The position numbers and the translations under genes are program-made. This document shows positions 48,651 to 58,159 of a stretch of DNA of 64,000 nt, in pieces; positions within the stretch are counted from its first letter, which is position 1, and every line of letters begins with the position of its first letter. This DNA is from Deltaproteobacteria bacterium (GTDB lineage: Bacteria; Desulfobacterota; Desulfomonilia; UBA1062), in the NCBI GenBank assembly GCA_018433775.1, contig JAHDQN010000035.1, forward strand, positions 1 through 64,000, given 5' to 3'. The notes under the pieces are model-generated. The model did no database searches, was not told the origin of the DNA, and worked only from the letters and a program-made list of their open reading frames with translations.

Positions 48651-49652
48651 ATGAAGATTGCGATCTTTGAGGCAGAGCAGTGGGAGCAGGCGATCTACAA
48701 AAACCTGCAGAAAGACCACGAGGTCCTGCTCACGGAAGACTCCCTGGATGAAAGCAATGCCGAATGGTGCTCCGATGCACAGATCATCTCCACCTTCATC
48801 TACTCGGACCTGGGGAAGAAGGTCCTCGAGCGGATTCCGAACTTGCGATTCATCGCCACCCGGTCCACAGGGTTCGACCATATCGCCCTGGATTACTGCA
48901 GGGAACAGCAGATCCGCGTGTCCAACGTTCCCGAGTACGGGTCCTGCACCGTTGCCGAGCACGTGTTCGGACTCATCCTCACCATCTCCCGTCACCTCAC
49001 CGAGGCCATCGACCGGACCCGCAAGGGGGACTTCTCCATCCGGGGGCTCAAAGGCTTCGATCTCCACGGCAAGGTGCTCGGGGTCATCGGAACCGGGACC
49101 ATCGGCATGTGCGTGGTCCGTATCGCCAGAGGCTTCGACATGAAGGTCCATGCATTCGACGTGAGCCCTCAGGAGAGTGTGGCCAAACAGATGGGGTTTA
49201 CCTATCTCCCCATGAACGAGGTCCTCAGGACAGCCGACATCATCACCCTGCATGTCCCTTCCAACGAAAAGACCAGAAACCTCATTTCCACCGAGCAGTT
49301 CGGCCTCATGAAGGACGGGGCCGTCCTGATCAACACCTCGCGGGGTCCCATCGTCGAGGTGGAGGCGCTGCTGAAGGCGCTGGCGGGGGGCAAGATCTCC
49401 GCAGCGGGACTGGATGTGCTCTCGGAAGAGCCTCTCATACGCGAAGAAGCTGAGCTGGTCAGATCCATGTTCCAGCGGGACCACGACCTCCAGACCCTGC
49501 TCGCCGACCATGTCCTGCTCCGCATGCGCAACGTCTACATCACGCCTCACAGTGCATTCTATACCCAGGAGGCGCTCCTGGACATCCTGAACACTACGGT
49601 GGAAAATATCCGCTCGTTTGCTTCGGGAACACCGATCAATCTCGTTGCCTGA
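48651..49652 (+). CDS. D-isomer 2-hydroxyacid dehydrogenase (D-lactate dehydrogenase-like)
   Basis: 333 residues. The NAD-binding motif LGVIGTGTIGMCVVRIA and the catalytic set Arg (NTSRGP), Glu (VLSEEP) and His (ITPHSAF) are present. The N-terminal EAEQWEQ and the TRSTGFDHI segment fit D-lactate dehydrogenase-like enzymes. Reduction of pyruvate under energy limitation is plausible. A G6 stretch acts as ribosome-binding site. Confidence 0.9.
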   Translation: MKIAIFEAEQWEQAIYKNLQKDHEVLLTEDSLDESNAEWCSDAQIISTFIYSDLGKKVLERIPNLRFIATRSTGFDHIALDYCREQQIRVSNVPEYGSCTVAEHVFGLILTISRHLTEAIDRTRKGDFSIRGLKGFDLHGKVLGVIGTGTIGMCVVRIARGFDMKVHAFDVSPQESVAKQMGFTYLPMNEVLRTADIITLHVPSNEKTRNLISTEQFGLMKDGAVLINTSRGPIVEVEALLKALAGGKISAAGLDVLSEEPLIREEAELVRSMFQRDHDLQTLLADHVLLRMRNVYITPHSAFYTQEALLDILNTTVENIRSFASGTPINLVA

Positions 49653-49748
49653 TTCACGCAGCTGTTCAGCAGGGAATGCGAAGGGTTGAGGGGTCTATGA
49701 ACACGGTCTCCCCTTGAAAAGGGCCTCCACCGGAGGAGGAAGGAGAGT

Positions 49749-50111
49749 ATGAGAAAGGCACGGAAGGGAGATGCGGTCATTGTCCACTTCTCGGACATGA
49801 TGAAAAACAGCGCGATCCTCGATGCGCCGCTGAAATCCACTATCGGGGACGGGAGCACCTTCCCTGCGGTCGAAGAGGCCGTGGTCGGCATTCTCCCCGG
49901 TGAGACCGCCGGAAAGAAGGCCTCTTTGGAAAACGTGTCCGGGCGGTATCGGCGGAATCTCTTGAAGGAGATCCCGGGGTGTGAGACTCCCGAAGCGTGC
50001 GGCATGCACGTGGGCAGGAGGACGACAGGCCATATGTCACGAAACCCCAGTGCCGGTATGCGGAAAAGAACCATCGGGGAGGTCGCAGGATGCCCGAGCT
50101 GCCCGATGTAG
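49749..50111 (+). CDS. Shortened FKBP/SlyD-like protein
   Basis: 120 residues. Residues about 4-55 match the start of FKBP-type peptidyl-prolyl isomerases (KGDAVIVHFSDM, PLKSTIGDG, FPAVEEAVVGILPGETA). The second half keeps only faint likeness (LLKEIPG, CGMHVG), and the C-terminal tail is unlike the family. It may be diverged, shortened or frameshifted. It overlaps the mutM start by 22 bases. Confidence 0.55.
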   Translation: MRKARKGDAVIVHFSDMMKNSAILDAPLKSTIGDGSTFPAVEEAVVGILPGETAGKKASLENVSGRYRRNLLKEIPGCETPEACGMHVGRRTTGHMSRNPSAGMRKRTIGEVAGCPSCPM

Positions 50112-50935
50112 AGATCTTCAGGCAATACCTCGAATCCACGTCTCTGCACAAGAACATCGTCGACACCGAGGTGTGGGAACCCTCTCTGGTTGAGGGAACG
50201 CCTGTCCCGGAATTCCGCCAGTCTCTCAAACACAAGCGCATGACGGATACGGCCCGCCACGGGAAGTACCTGCTGGTAAACCTGGACGGCCAGCTCTGGA
50301 TCGTCATGCACTTCGGGATGACCGGATCTCTGTGCTACTACCGCCACGGAGACCCCGAGCCGGGCCGGGCGAAGATCCTGTTCACGTTCGATACCGGCTA
50401 CCATCTTGCCTACACCAGCAGGAGGAATCTAGGAAAGGTGTTTCTGATCACCTCTCCCGAGGATTTTATCAGGGCCCGGCAGCTGGGCACTGACGCCCTC
50501 TCTCAGAGGATGGACTTTTCCCTGTTCCGCCGGGTGCTGAGCAGGAAAAAAGGCATGATCAAGCCGGCGCTGATGGACCAGAGCGCCATCGCGGGGATCG
50601 GCAACATCTATTCGGACGAGATCCTGTTCCAGGCCGGGATCAATCCGGCCCGGCATCTGGATTCGCTGCAGGAAGACCAGCTCAAGAACATTTTCGCCGC
50701 CATGAAAAAGGTGCTGAAGGTCGCAATCCGGTTCCGGGCCGACCCATCCCTTTTCCCGGATGCGTGTCTCCTGCCCCGGCGGGCGCACGGAGGCCGGTGC
50801 CCCCGGTGCAGATCGGAGCTGAAGACCCGGAAGATCTCGGGAAGGACCAGTTTTTTCTGCCCGCGATGCCAGCCCGAGCCCGCCCGTGCGTTTTCGGAAA
50901 AGGATCCCGGAGACAGCACTCTCCGGGCATGCTGA
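50090..50935 (+). CDS. mutM: Fpg/Nei-type DNA glycosylase
   Basis: 281 residues. The catalytic N-terminus is PELPDVE (Pro nucleophile and Glu after Met removal). The helix-two-turn-helix segment IAGIGNIYSDEILFQAGI and the C-terminal zinc finger with CPRC and CPRC are intact. It excises oxidised bases such as 8-oxoguanine. GGGGAGG precedes the ATG. Its place in a stress island fits oxidative-damage repair. Confidence 0.93.
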   Translation: MPELPDVEIFRQYLESTSLHKNIVDTEVWEPSLVEGTPVPEFRQSLKHKRMTDTARHGKYLLVNLDGQLWIVMHFGMTGSLCYYRHGDPEPGRAKILFTFDTGYHLAYTSRRNLGKVFLITSPEDFIRARQLGTDALSQRMDFSLFRRVLSRKKGMIKPALMDQSAIAGIGNIYSDEILFQAGINPARHLDSLQEDQLKNIFAAMKKVLKVAIRFRADPSLFPDACLLPRRAHGGRCPRCRSELKTRKISGRTSFFCPRCQPEPARAFSEKDPGDSTLRAC

Positions 50936-50971
50936 CCTTCCAAGCCCCGATGTGTCCGGCGAGAAAGGATT

Positions 50972-50987
50972 TGTCCTGTAAAACTGG
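50972..50987. promoter_or_regulatory. Candidate enhancer dyad upstream of galT
   Basis: TGTCCTGTAAAACTGG: CCTGT-AAA-ACTGG, one mismatch from a perfect dyad. It lies 158 bases before the galT -24 element, almost the same distance as in the orphan HTH gene (162). Confidence 0.4.
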
Positions 50988-51144
50988 ACGGTTTTCATGC
51001 CTGAGACTGTTTTCTCACCCGAGCATAAATCAGGGCTTCGGAAAACCCCATTGCCCAGTTTTCCCGCTCGGGGAGCCGTTTGCGGCTGCTTTGCCCCCCT
51101 GCCCCGAGTCGCGGTCTTAAGGAGAGAAAGCAATGGGGATCAGC

Positions 51145-51160
51145 TGGCACATATTTTGTA
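51145..51160 (+). promoter_or_regulatory. Sigma-54-like promoter of galT-treT
   Basis: TGGCACATATTTTGTA, extended to GCTGGCAC...TTTGTAGAT, matches the gapA site at both ends. GG and GT are ten bases apart. The transcript would start near 51170, about 79 bases before the galT ATG. Confidence 0.55.
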
Positions 51161-51248
51161 GATCCTTCCTGAATTTGAAATCTTATGCATGGAGAGGGCT
51201 TGGAGGGATGACCCATGGTTTTCCCGCCGACCGTGAAAAGGGCACCGG

Positions 51249-52316
51249 ATGAAAAGAGCGACGTCCACAGCACCTGCCTCGCACAGAAACGAGATGAGGT
51301 ACAACCCTGCCACTGGCAGATGGGTGATCTATGCCCTTTCCCGCCGGCAGAGGCCCCGGGAGATGGTCGGAGCAGGGGAAGGTTCCCGTGCGGAGCCGGC
51401 CTATGATGAGCACTGCCCTTTTTGCCCGGGGCACGAGCAGGATCTCCCTCCCGTTCTCCTGGAATATGGCCGCGGTGATTCACCCTGGCAGATCAGGGTG
51501 GTGGAGAACAAATACCCCGCACTGACCCCTGAGGGAGACCTGAAGCGGGTTTGCCAGGGGATATATATGAAAATGGAAGGTTACGGCCACCATGAAGTTC
51601 TCATCGAAAGCCCGGTGCACAACCGGCAGATCCCGGCCATGACCGGGGGCGAGGTGGAGATGATCGTGGATGCATATCACCGGCGGTATCTCGAGCTCAT
51701 CCGGCTTGAGAAGAACCTGCTGGTCGTCATCTTCCGCAACTGCGGCCGCCGAGCCGGTGCGTCACTCGCCCATCCCCATTCCCAGATCATCTCGACCGGC
51801 GTGGTCCCCGGGCACGTCCGCGAGCAGGAGTACCGGGCGCAGCAATATTTCGACCAGTGGGGCAGCTGCATGTACTGCGACATGATCGCGGAAGAGCTTT
51901 CGGCAGGCATCCGTATCATCCATGCAAACCGGTCTTTCGTATCGTTCGTCCCGTATGCGGCGGCGCAGCCCTTCGAGATATGGATCATGCCCCGGGTGCA
52001 CAAGGCGCATTTCGGCGATATCTCCGCAGAGGAGAAGGCCGATCTCGCCTCTTCCCTGCACGCCATGCTCCGGAGGGTACAGGGAAGGCTGAACGACCCG
52101 GACTACAACTATGTGATCCATTCCAGTGCAAAGTACCGCACCGATGAGCCTCAGGCACACTGGTTTCTGCAGATCGGGCCTCGGCTGACCACCAGGGCGG
52201 GCTTCGAGATAGGCTCGGGCATGAGCATCAACACCAGCCTGCCCGAAGAGGACGCCGACTTCCTGCGTTCGGACCCCCCGCTTGAAAAAGGAGGCCGGAA
52301 TGCCTCACAGGCATAA
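51249..52316 (+). CDS. galT: Galactose-1-phosphate uridylyltransferase family protein
   Basis: 355 residues. HIT-superfamily nucleotidyltransferase: zinc/structural CPFCPGHE, the active-site HPHSQ in SLAHPHSQIIS, and the C-terminal HIT half (MPRVHKAHF). It transfers UMP (or another nucleotide) between sugar phosphates, so it may supply NDP-sugar to TreT, whose gene it overlaps by 17 bases. The usual family N-terminus (NPATGRWVIYA) begins near an internal ATG at 51294, an alternative start. Confidence 0.9.
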   Translation: MKRATSTAPASHRNEMRYNPATGRWVIYALSRRQRPREMVGAGEGSRAEPAYDEHCPFCPGHEQDLPPVLLEYGRGDSPWQIRVVENKYPALTPEGDLKRVCQGIYMKMEGYGHHEVLIESPVHNRQIPAMTGGEVEMIVDAYHRRYLELIRLEKNLLVVIFRNCGRRAGASLAHPHSQIISTGVVPGHVREQEYRAQQYFDQWGSCMYCDMIAEELSAGIRIIHANRSFVSFVPYAAAQPFEIWIMPRVHKAHFGDISAEEKADLASSLHAMLRRVQGRLNDPDYNYVIHSSAKYRTDEPQAHWFLQIGPRLTTRAGFEIGSGMSINTSLPEEDADFLRSDPPLEKGGRNASQA

Positions 52317-53535
52317 CCTGGCAACCATCGAAGACTACCGTCCCCTGGTCGGGTCTGCCGTGGTGGAGCGGATCAGGGAAAAGGCGGATATGCTCCGCGG
52401 TCTTCACGTGGCCCACATAAACTCCACGTACTACGGAGGGGGCGTGGCCGAGATTCTCTCCCCCCTGACCCTGCTCATGAACTCCGTTGGCATCAAGACC
52501 GGGTGGCGGGTGATCCAGGGAGCGCCCGACTTCTTCAGCATCACCAAAAAAATGCACAATGCCCTGCAGGGAGACTCCATCAACCTCTCGCCCCGAAAAT
52601 GCCGGATCTATGAGGATATCATCCATGAGAACGCCGTCAGGAACCATCTGCATGACCATGATTTCGTCATCGTGCACGACCCGCAACCCCTTCCGATGGT
52701 GGCGAACTACAAGAAAAACTGTCCCTGGGTGTGGAGGTGCCACCTGGATCTCACCAACCCGCATCAGGAGCTCTGGGAATACCTTCTGAAGTACATCGAG
52801 ATGCACGACGCCGTGGTTCTTTCCCTCGAGGAGTACCGGCAGCGGCTTCTGACCCCTCAGCTCTTCTTCAAACCCTGCATCGACCCCTTCTCGATCAAAA
52901 ACCGGGACATGACCGCCGAAGATATCCGTGAACGGCTCGATTACTACCATATCCCCACCGACCTTCCCATCGTCACCCAGATATCGCGATTCGACCGGTG
53001 GAAAGACCCTGCCGGGGTCATCGAGGCGTTCAAGCTCGCGAGAGAGGAGATTCCCTGCACCCTGGTCCTGCTCGGGAACGTGGCAACGGATGACCCGGAA
53101 GGCGGAGAGGTCTACAACTCGCTCCTCGATCAGCGCGAAGAGCGCATCATCATTATCAGCCGGCAGGATACCGCCCTGGTCAACGCGCTGCAGCGCCATG
53201 CGGCAGTGGTGATGCAGAAGTCGCTGCGCGAGGGGTTCGGTCTGACAGTGACCGAGGCCATGTGGAAGGGAGCAGCCGTGATAGGCGGCAACGCAGGGGG
53301 AATCAGCTACCAGATCGAGGATGGGGTCAATGGATTTCTGGTCTCCACCATCGAGGAGGCCGCAGACAAGATGGTCCGCCTTATCCGGGACGAGGATCTG
53401 CGGTCGAACCTGGGGAAGGCGGCACGCGAACAGGTCAGGGAGAATTTTCTCATGACGCGGCTCCTGGAGGATTATCTCGATCTCTTTGCCTCCTTCGAGA
53501 CGATCTTCCGTCTGAGAGACGGGGAGAAAGCATGA
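52300..53535 (+). CDS. treT: Trehalose glycosyltransferring synthase-like GT4 enzyme
   Basis: 411 residues. GT4 glycosyltransferase: HINSTYYGGGVAEIL near the N-terminus, IVTQISRFDRWKDPAGVIEAF and the acid/donor region KSLREGFGLTVTEAMWKG. This match is typical of TreT, which makes trehalose from NDP-glucose and glucose. Trehalose would serve as osmo- or stress protectant. AAAGGAGG precedes the ATG at 52300. A strong terminator follows. Confidence 0.88.
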   Translation: MPHRHNLATIEDYRPLVGSAVVERIREKADMLRGLHVAHINSTYYGGGVAEILSPLTLLMNSVGIKTGWRVIQGAPDFFSITKKMHNALQGDSINLSPRKCRIYEDIIHENAVRNHLHDHDFVIVHDPQPLPMVANYKKNCPWVWRCHLDLTNPHQELWEYLLKYIEMHDAVVLSLEEYRQRLLTPQLFFKPCIDPFSIKNRDMTAEDIRERLDYYHIPTDLPIVTQISRFDRWKDPAGVIEAFKLAREEIPCTLVLLGNVATDDPEGGEVYNSLLDQREERIIIISRQDTALVNALQRHAAVVMQKSLREGFGLTVTEAMWKGAAVIGGNAGGISYQIEDGVNGFLVSTIEEAADKMVRLIRDEDLRSNLGKAAREQVRENFLMTRLLEDYLDLFASFETIFRLRDGEKA

Positions 53536-53631
53536 GCACAATGCCATCCACCGCAGGCCTGTGCGGGGCCCCGGTCCCGCGCACCCTGCGTAAGGATATA
53601 TCAGAACAAGACGTTAGCACCTCTCATTTTC

Positions 53632-53674
53632 AGGGCCGGGGCTGTCAGTCCTCGCCCCGGCCCTGCTCTTTTTT
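53632..53674 (+). terminator. Intrinsic terminator after treT
   Basis: AGGGCCGGGGC (53632-53642) pairs with GCCCCGGCCCT (53654-53664), then GCTCTTTTTT. It ends the galT-treT transcript. Confidence 0.9.
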
Positions 53675-53770
53675 CTCCGCGCCGCTGCCCGCGGGGAAGG
53701 ATTCCCCTATGCACACCGGCCAAAGCCGCCGGGGGGAGCCCGATGTTCGGGGGCATAAAGGCGGTGGATC

Positions 53771-55492
53771 ATGCCGTTTTACAACCAGGAAATAGCCGCC
53801 GCGTTCCAGAAACTGGCAGACCTTCTGGAGATCCAGGGAACCAATCAGTTCCGAGTCCGGGCATACCGGAACGCAGCCCGGACCATCGAGTCGCAGCCGA
53901 AAAGCGTTACCGACATGATCAATGAGGGGGAAGACCTTCAGGAGCTGCCCGGAATCGGCCATGACCTGGCGGCAAAGATCAGGGAATACGTGGACACGGG
54001 CCGGATCCGCCGGTTGGATGAGCTTGAGAGGGAGATTCCCGAAGGTCTGAGCATTCTCATGAAGATAGAAGGGCTCGGCCCGAAAAAGGTGAAAGCCCTT
54101 CACGACAGCCTGGGAATCTCCTCCCGGCAGGACCTGGAGGCGGCCGCCCGCAACGGAGAGATCGCCCGGGTCAGGGGCTTCGGCCCGAAAACCGAGCGGA
54201 AGATTCTCCGGGGGTTATCTACCGTTGCCGCCCACTCCGCCCGGATCAAGTTCATCACCGCCCATGAGATCGCCCGGTCGTACCTCGAACGCCTCACCGC
54301 TCTGGAAGTGGTCAGGCGGGCAGTCGTGGCAGGGAGCTACCGCCGAAAAAAGGAGACCGTGGGAGATCTTGACATCCTGGTGATCTGTGAGGAACCCGGA
54401 CTGGTCATGGACCGCTTCACCGGCTTCGAAGAGGTGAGCACGGTTGTCTCCCGGGGAATGACCCGGTCGACGGTCATCCTGAGGTCGGGCCTCCAGGTGG
54501 ATGTCCGGGTGGTGCCCGAGGAAAGCTACGGAGCGGCCCTGCACTATTTCACCGGGTCGAAGGAGCACGGCGTCGCGGTGCGGAAGATAGCGCAGAGAAA
54601 CGGCCTCAAGATCAACGAGTACGGCGTCTTCCGCGGGGACAAGCGCATCGCCGGGCGGACCGAGAAAGAGGTCTATCACAGCGTGGGCCTGCCCTATATC
54701 GAACCCGAGCTCAGGGAGAACCGGGGAGAGATCGAGGCCGCCCGGCATGGGGAGCTCCCCCGGCTGATCACCCTGGAAGATATCCGGGGAGACCTCCACA
54801 CCCACACCACCCTCTCGGACGGGAAGAACACCCTTGAGGAAATGGTGGAGGCCGCACGCAGCCGCGATTATGAATATCTGGCCGTCACCAACCACTCTCC
54901 CCAGGTGACGGTGGCCCGTGGAATCGGAAGCAGGGTTCTCATGGAACAGCTCAGGGAGATCGACCGGATGAACGAACGCTACCCCGATATCACGATCCTG
55001 AAGTCAGCGGAGGTGGATATCCTCAAGGATGGGTCCCTCGACTATCCGGACGAGATCCTCAGGCACCTCGACTTCACGGTCTGCTCCATCCATTACCACC
55101 AGCACCTCTCTCGCGAGAAACAGACCGAACGGGTGCTCAAGGCCATGGAAAACCCGTATTTCTCGATCTTCGGCCACCCCACCGGCCGACTCATCAACGA
55201 ACGGGAACCCTACGAGATTGACCTGGAGCGGGTCATCGAGGCGGCACGGGAGAAGGGCTGCTTTCTCGAGCTCAATGCACACCCCGACCGGCTGGATCTG
55301 GACGACATCTACTGCAAGGCGGCCAGGGACGCGGGATTGATGGTCGCCATATCCACCGATGCCCACAGCACTTTCAACCTCGGCTATATGGAGATGGGCA
55401 TCAACCAGGCAAGGCGCGGATGGCTGGAACCCGGGAATGTCCTGAACTGCCTGGGAGTGGAGGACCTCAAAAATCGGCTCAGACGGGTTTGA
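53771..55492 (+). CDS. polX: DNA polymerase/3'-5' exonuclease PolX
   Basis: 573 residues, full length. Helix-hairpin-helix motifs (ELPGIGHDLAAKI, KIEGLGPKKVKAL), the family X nucleotidyltransferase core GSYRRKKETVGDLDIL, and a C-terminal PHP domain starting DLHTHTTLSDG with later His/Asp metal ligands (ELNAHPDRLDL, STDAHS). It fills short gaps in base-excision repair, consistent with the nearby MutM. The gene stands alone after a terminator. Confidence 0.95.
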   Translation: MPFYNQEIAAAFQKLADLLEIQGTNQFRVRAYRNAARTIESQPKSVTDMINEGEDLQELPGIGHDLAAKIREYVDTGRIRRLDELEREIPEGLSILMKIEGLGPKKVKALHDSLGISSRQDLEAAARNGEIARVRGFGPKTERKILRGLSTVAAHSARIKFITAHEIARSYLERLTALEVVRRAVVAGSYRRKKETVGDLDILVICEEPGLVMDRFTGFEEVSTVVSRGMTRSTVILRSGLQVDVRVVPEESYGAALHYFTGSKEHGVAVRKIAQRNGLKINEYGVFRGDKRIAGRTEKEVYHSVGLPYIEPELRENRGEIEAARHGELPRLITLEDIRGDLHTHTTLSDGKNTLEEMVEAARSRDYEYLAVTNHSPQVTVARGIGSRVLMEQLREIDRMNERYPDITILKSAEVDILKDGSLDYPDEILRHLDFTVCSIHYHQHLSREKQTERVLKAMENPYFSIFGHPTGRLINEREPYEIDLERVIEAAREKGCFLELNAHPDRLDLDDIYCKAARDAGLMVAISTDAHSTFNLGYMEMGINQARRGWLEPGNVLNCLGVEDLKNRLRRV

Positions 55493-55869
55493 AGGTCGCG
55501 AGGTACCTCCCGGGCAAGGGTCCCCCGGGATTCCCGCCCAAGAACCTCACCACAACCGTATAATCCCCTTTTTCAGGTGCCATTTGCTTCACGGCATATC
55601 CACCCTATATTGTTTGATAGGGGACTCAGACAGCCTTGAGCACGAACCCCGTCAGGGAAGCGGACATATCGGCGGTTTTTTGAACCGGGCTCCCGGCATG
55701 TATCGCATGCTGTCCATCCCCTGATATCTCACGAGAACCCGGCATTCAAGGAGACCGCGAAGGGCCCGGTATCCGCTCCACAGTCCGCCCGGCGCCCGTA
55801 TCCGGTATCCCGTGATCGCCCGTGCCGGGGAGAAGAACCTTGCAGGGGGCAGCCAGGAAAGGGAGCGTT
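55493..55869 (+). other. Gene-free stretch before the soluble kinase
   Basis: No gene, convincing promoter or terminator seen. The open frame of the kinase extends some 16 codons upstream of the chosen start without recognisable sequence. Confidence 0.4.
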
Positions 55870-56586
55870 ATGGAGAAAAGCGTCAAGGAAACATACCGGG
55901 AGTTTGTAGCGCACATGGTCCACGACCTGAAGTCTCCCGCCATCGTCATCGGCGGATACGCACACCGGTTGCGGTCCGGGAAGATCGGGAACCTGACGGA
56001 TGACCAGAAGCATGCGCTCGATGTGATCATCGAAAACAGCAAGAGACTCGAGCACGATCTGCACATGATCCTGGACTATTTCCAGACAGACAGGGAACTG
56101 ACGTCCATGATGTTTCCCGAGTGTGTCGATGTATGCGCCCTCCTGATTGACCAGGTGGAAAACTACCTGGTCGAGGCGCAGGAAAGAGGAATATCCCTGG
56201 AGATCCGGATTCCTCCCGGGCCGATCTTTCTGCAGGCCTATGCCAACCCGCTCGCCAAGGCGGTGCAGAACATCATCGACAATGCGTTGAAATACACACC
56301 CTCCGGAGGGCGCGTGACCGTGAGCGCCGAGTCGTCCGAAGATTCCATAGCCATCAGCATCGAGGACACGGGCAAGGGGTTCCGGCGCAAGGACATCGAG
56401 GACATCGTCAAGCCGTTCGAGGAGGTCATGGACCTCCGCAACCGTGAGCTGCGCGGTTTCGGGCTGGGCCTTTCCAATGTCAAACGCTATGTTGACATGC
56501 ACCACGGACAGCTCCGATTGGAGAGCACCGAAGGGGTGGGAAGCACCTTTACCCTGATCCTCCCGAAGCACCCTGGGCGGGAATGA
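55870..56586 (+). CDS. Soluble histidine kinase without sensor domain
   Basis: 238 residues: only HisKA (H-box FVAHMVHDLKSPA) and HATPase (N-box NIIDNALKYTPSGG, DTGKGF, GFGLGLSNVKRYV). No membrane segment or input domain. The partner regulator is not adjacent; it may respond through other proteins. GGAAAGGGAGCG precedes the ATG at 55870. Confidence 0.88.
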   Translation: MEKSVKETYREFVAHMVHDLKSPAIVIGGYAHRLRSGKIGNLTDDQKHALDVIIENSKRLEHDLHMILDYFQTDRELTSMMFPECVDVCALLIDQVENYLVEAQERGISLEIRIPPGPIFLQAYANPLAKAVQNIIDNALKYTPSGGRVTVSAESSEDSIAISIEDTGKGFRRKDIEDIVKPFEEVMDLRNRELRGFGLGLSNVKRYVDMHHGQLRLESTEGVGSTFTLILPKHPGRE

Positions 56587-56589
56587 CCT

Positions 56590-56633
56590 TAAAAAATGAA
56601 AGCGCCATGCGGATCTTCTCATCCGCATGGCGC
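56590..56633 (-). terminator. Intrinsic terminator, distal, for gapA
   Basis: GCGCCATGCGGAT (56602-56614) and ATCCGCATGGCGC (56621-56633) form a perfect 13-base stem. On the minus strand it is followed by TTTCATTTTTT; on the plus strand no T-run follows, so it mainly stops minus-strand readthrough into the kinase gene. Confidence 0.75.
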
Positions 56634-56689
56634 ATATATCGGTCGACTCCCCCAGAGTTTTTCCTCTTTCTCCCCTTTTCTCGACAGGG

Positions 56690-56738
56690 AAAAAAATGAG
56701 GGTTGGAGAACGGGGCTGAGGTAGGTTCTCCAACCCCC
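56690..56738 (-). terminator. Intrinsic terminator, proximal, for gapA
   Basis: GGGTTGGAGAAC (56700-56711) pairs with GTTCTCCAACCC (56725-56736). On the minus strand the stem is followed by TCATTTTTTT. Together with the hairpin 70 bases further it makes a tandem stop for the gapA transcript. Confidence 0.8.
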
Positions 56739-56863
56739 GCTAAGAGGAGCATACGTGGTCTTTTGTATATTGTCTGAAATACCTTCCTTTCTCTCTGTTC
56801 ATGATCTTCGCTTCTTCATCCTCAAAGTCCGGTGCCCAGGCACACCTGTTTCCGGTCGGTTTT

Positions 56864-57856
56864 CTATGCAAACATAGCCGCTGCCGTGCGGGCCATCTGG
56901 CACACATACCCCCACTCATTGTCGTACCAGGACATGACCTTCACCAGATCACCGTCAACCACCTGGGTCATGTGGGAATCCACGATGGAGGCATGGCTGT
57001 CCTGAATGATGTCGGTGGACACGATCTCGTCCTCCGCCACCCTCAAGACCCCGCTGTACCGCTCCGTTTCAGCCTCTTCGCGGAATATTCCGTTGACCTC
57101 GTCCACACCCGTCCGCCTTTTGGTGAGGAACACGACATCGGATATGGAACCCGCCGGAACCGGTGACCTCACCGCAACGCCGTCGAACTTTTCGGCGAAT
57201 TCCGGCAGGACGTTCCCCGTGGCCCTTGCCGCACCCGTGGTGGTCGGAACCAGGTTTATCGCCGCGGCTCTGCCCCTCTTCCATTTCTTGTTGCCGCCGT
57301 CCACCAGGTTCTGGGATGAGGTGTAGGCGTGTATGGTGGTCAGGATCGCCTTCATCACCCCGATCCTCCGGTCCATGATCTCCACCAGGGGCGTGATGCA
57401 GTTGGTGGTGCAGCTTGCCGTGGAGACGATATCGCTCTCTTTGGCCGGTCTGTTCACGCCATAAACCACGGTTTCCACGCCGCCGCCCTTTGCCCGGGCT
57501 GAGAGGATCACGCGGGAGGCGCCTGCCTGGAGATGATTCTCCAGCTCCTTCCTCGTCGTAAACACCCCCGAGCATTCAAATACCAGATCCACCTTAAGGT
57601 CCTTCCAGGGGAGATCCCCGGGGCTTTTTTCCTGCAGGAAGCGATATTCCTTTTCATCGACGACAATGGCATCCTCCCTGCTTGTCACCGCCTTGCCGTA
57701 TCGCCCGTATACCGAGTCGTACCTGAGCAGGTATGCAATGTTGTCCACCGGTGCGAGGTCGTTGACCACAACGACCTCGAGCCCGGGCATATCAACGAGC
57801 GCCTTGAACAGCGCTCTTCCGATCCTTCCCATGCCGTTTATCGCAACCCTTGCCAT
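56864..57856 (-). CDS. gap: Glyceraldehyde-3-phosphate dehydrogenase
   Basis: 330 residues. NAD-binding INGMGRIGR, catalytic cysteine in STASCTTNCITP, phosphate-binding PTTTGAARATGNVLP and the C-terminal WYDNEWGY. An NAD-type enzyme of glycolysis. Its long 5' region carries a sigma-54-like promoter and a G/C hairpin, so it is probably a regulated, second GAPDH rather than the housekeeping one; that is an inference. Confidence 0.95.
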   Translation of the reverse strand: MARVAINGMGRIGRALFKALVDMPGLEVVVVNDLAPVDNIAYLLRYDSVYGRYGKAVTSREDAIVVDEKEYRFLQEKSPGDLPWKDLKVDLVFECSGVFTTRKELENHLQAGASRVILSARAKGGGVETVVYGVNRPAKESDIVSTASCTTNCITPLVEIMDRRIGVMKAILTTIHAYTSSQNLVDGGNKKWKRGRAAAINLVPTTTGAARATGNVLPEFAEKFDGVAVRSPVPAGSISDVVFLTKRRTGVDEVNGIFREEAETERYSGVLRVAEDEIVSTDIIQDSHASIVDSHMTQVVDGDLVKVMSWYDNEWGYVCQMARTAAAMFA

Positions 57857-58054
57857 TCTCTTCCCCTGGTACTTCCACTGGATGGAACTGCGTTTCCCGA
57901 CGCATTTCTTTCAGAAAACGCCGGTTCATCCAATCGGCTTCCCCCCACACGGGTGGGGGGAGGTCGATCTCCTCCTTTTTGAACGCCAGAAGATTTCAGG
58001 GACGTTCTTTGCATTGAACTCTCCCTAAAAAAAATCACCTCACGAAGAAGCATC

Positions 58055-58070
58055 TACAAAGAGCGTGCCA
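58055..58070 (-). promoter_or_regulatory. Sigma-54-like promoter of gap
   Basis: Minus strand: TGGCACGCTCTTTGTA, flanked as GCTGGCAC...TTTGTAGAT, the same flanks as the galT site. The transcript would start near 58044, giving a leader of about 188 bases. Confidence 0.55.
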
Positions 58071-58143
58071 GCAGAAGATCATTTCATATCGCAAGCAATA
58101 TTGACTGCTTATATTCTGAGGACATCGGCAGGCCCCGGGAATA

Positions 58144-58159
58144 TGTCTTGCGGAACAGG
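58144..58159. promoter_or_regulatory. Candidate enhancer dyad upstream of gap
   Basis: TGTCTTGCGGAACAGG, related to the sites before the orphan HTH gene and galT (TGTC-N6-AAC). It lies about 75 bases before the -24 element. Confidence 0.35.

Larger units (their letters stand above)
50936..51248 (+). other. Regulatory region upstream of galT-treT
   Basis: No gene seen. It contains a dyad at 50972-50987 and the best sigma-54-like promoter of the window at 51145-51160, both listed separately. Confidence 0.55.

Noticed and set aside
57838-58014. 58-codon frame upstream of gap with a fair ribosome-binding site
   Set aside because: The product is Pro/Gly/Ser-rich and read through the C/G hairpin; it looks like chance translation. 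Kept only as part of the leader description.
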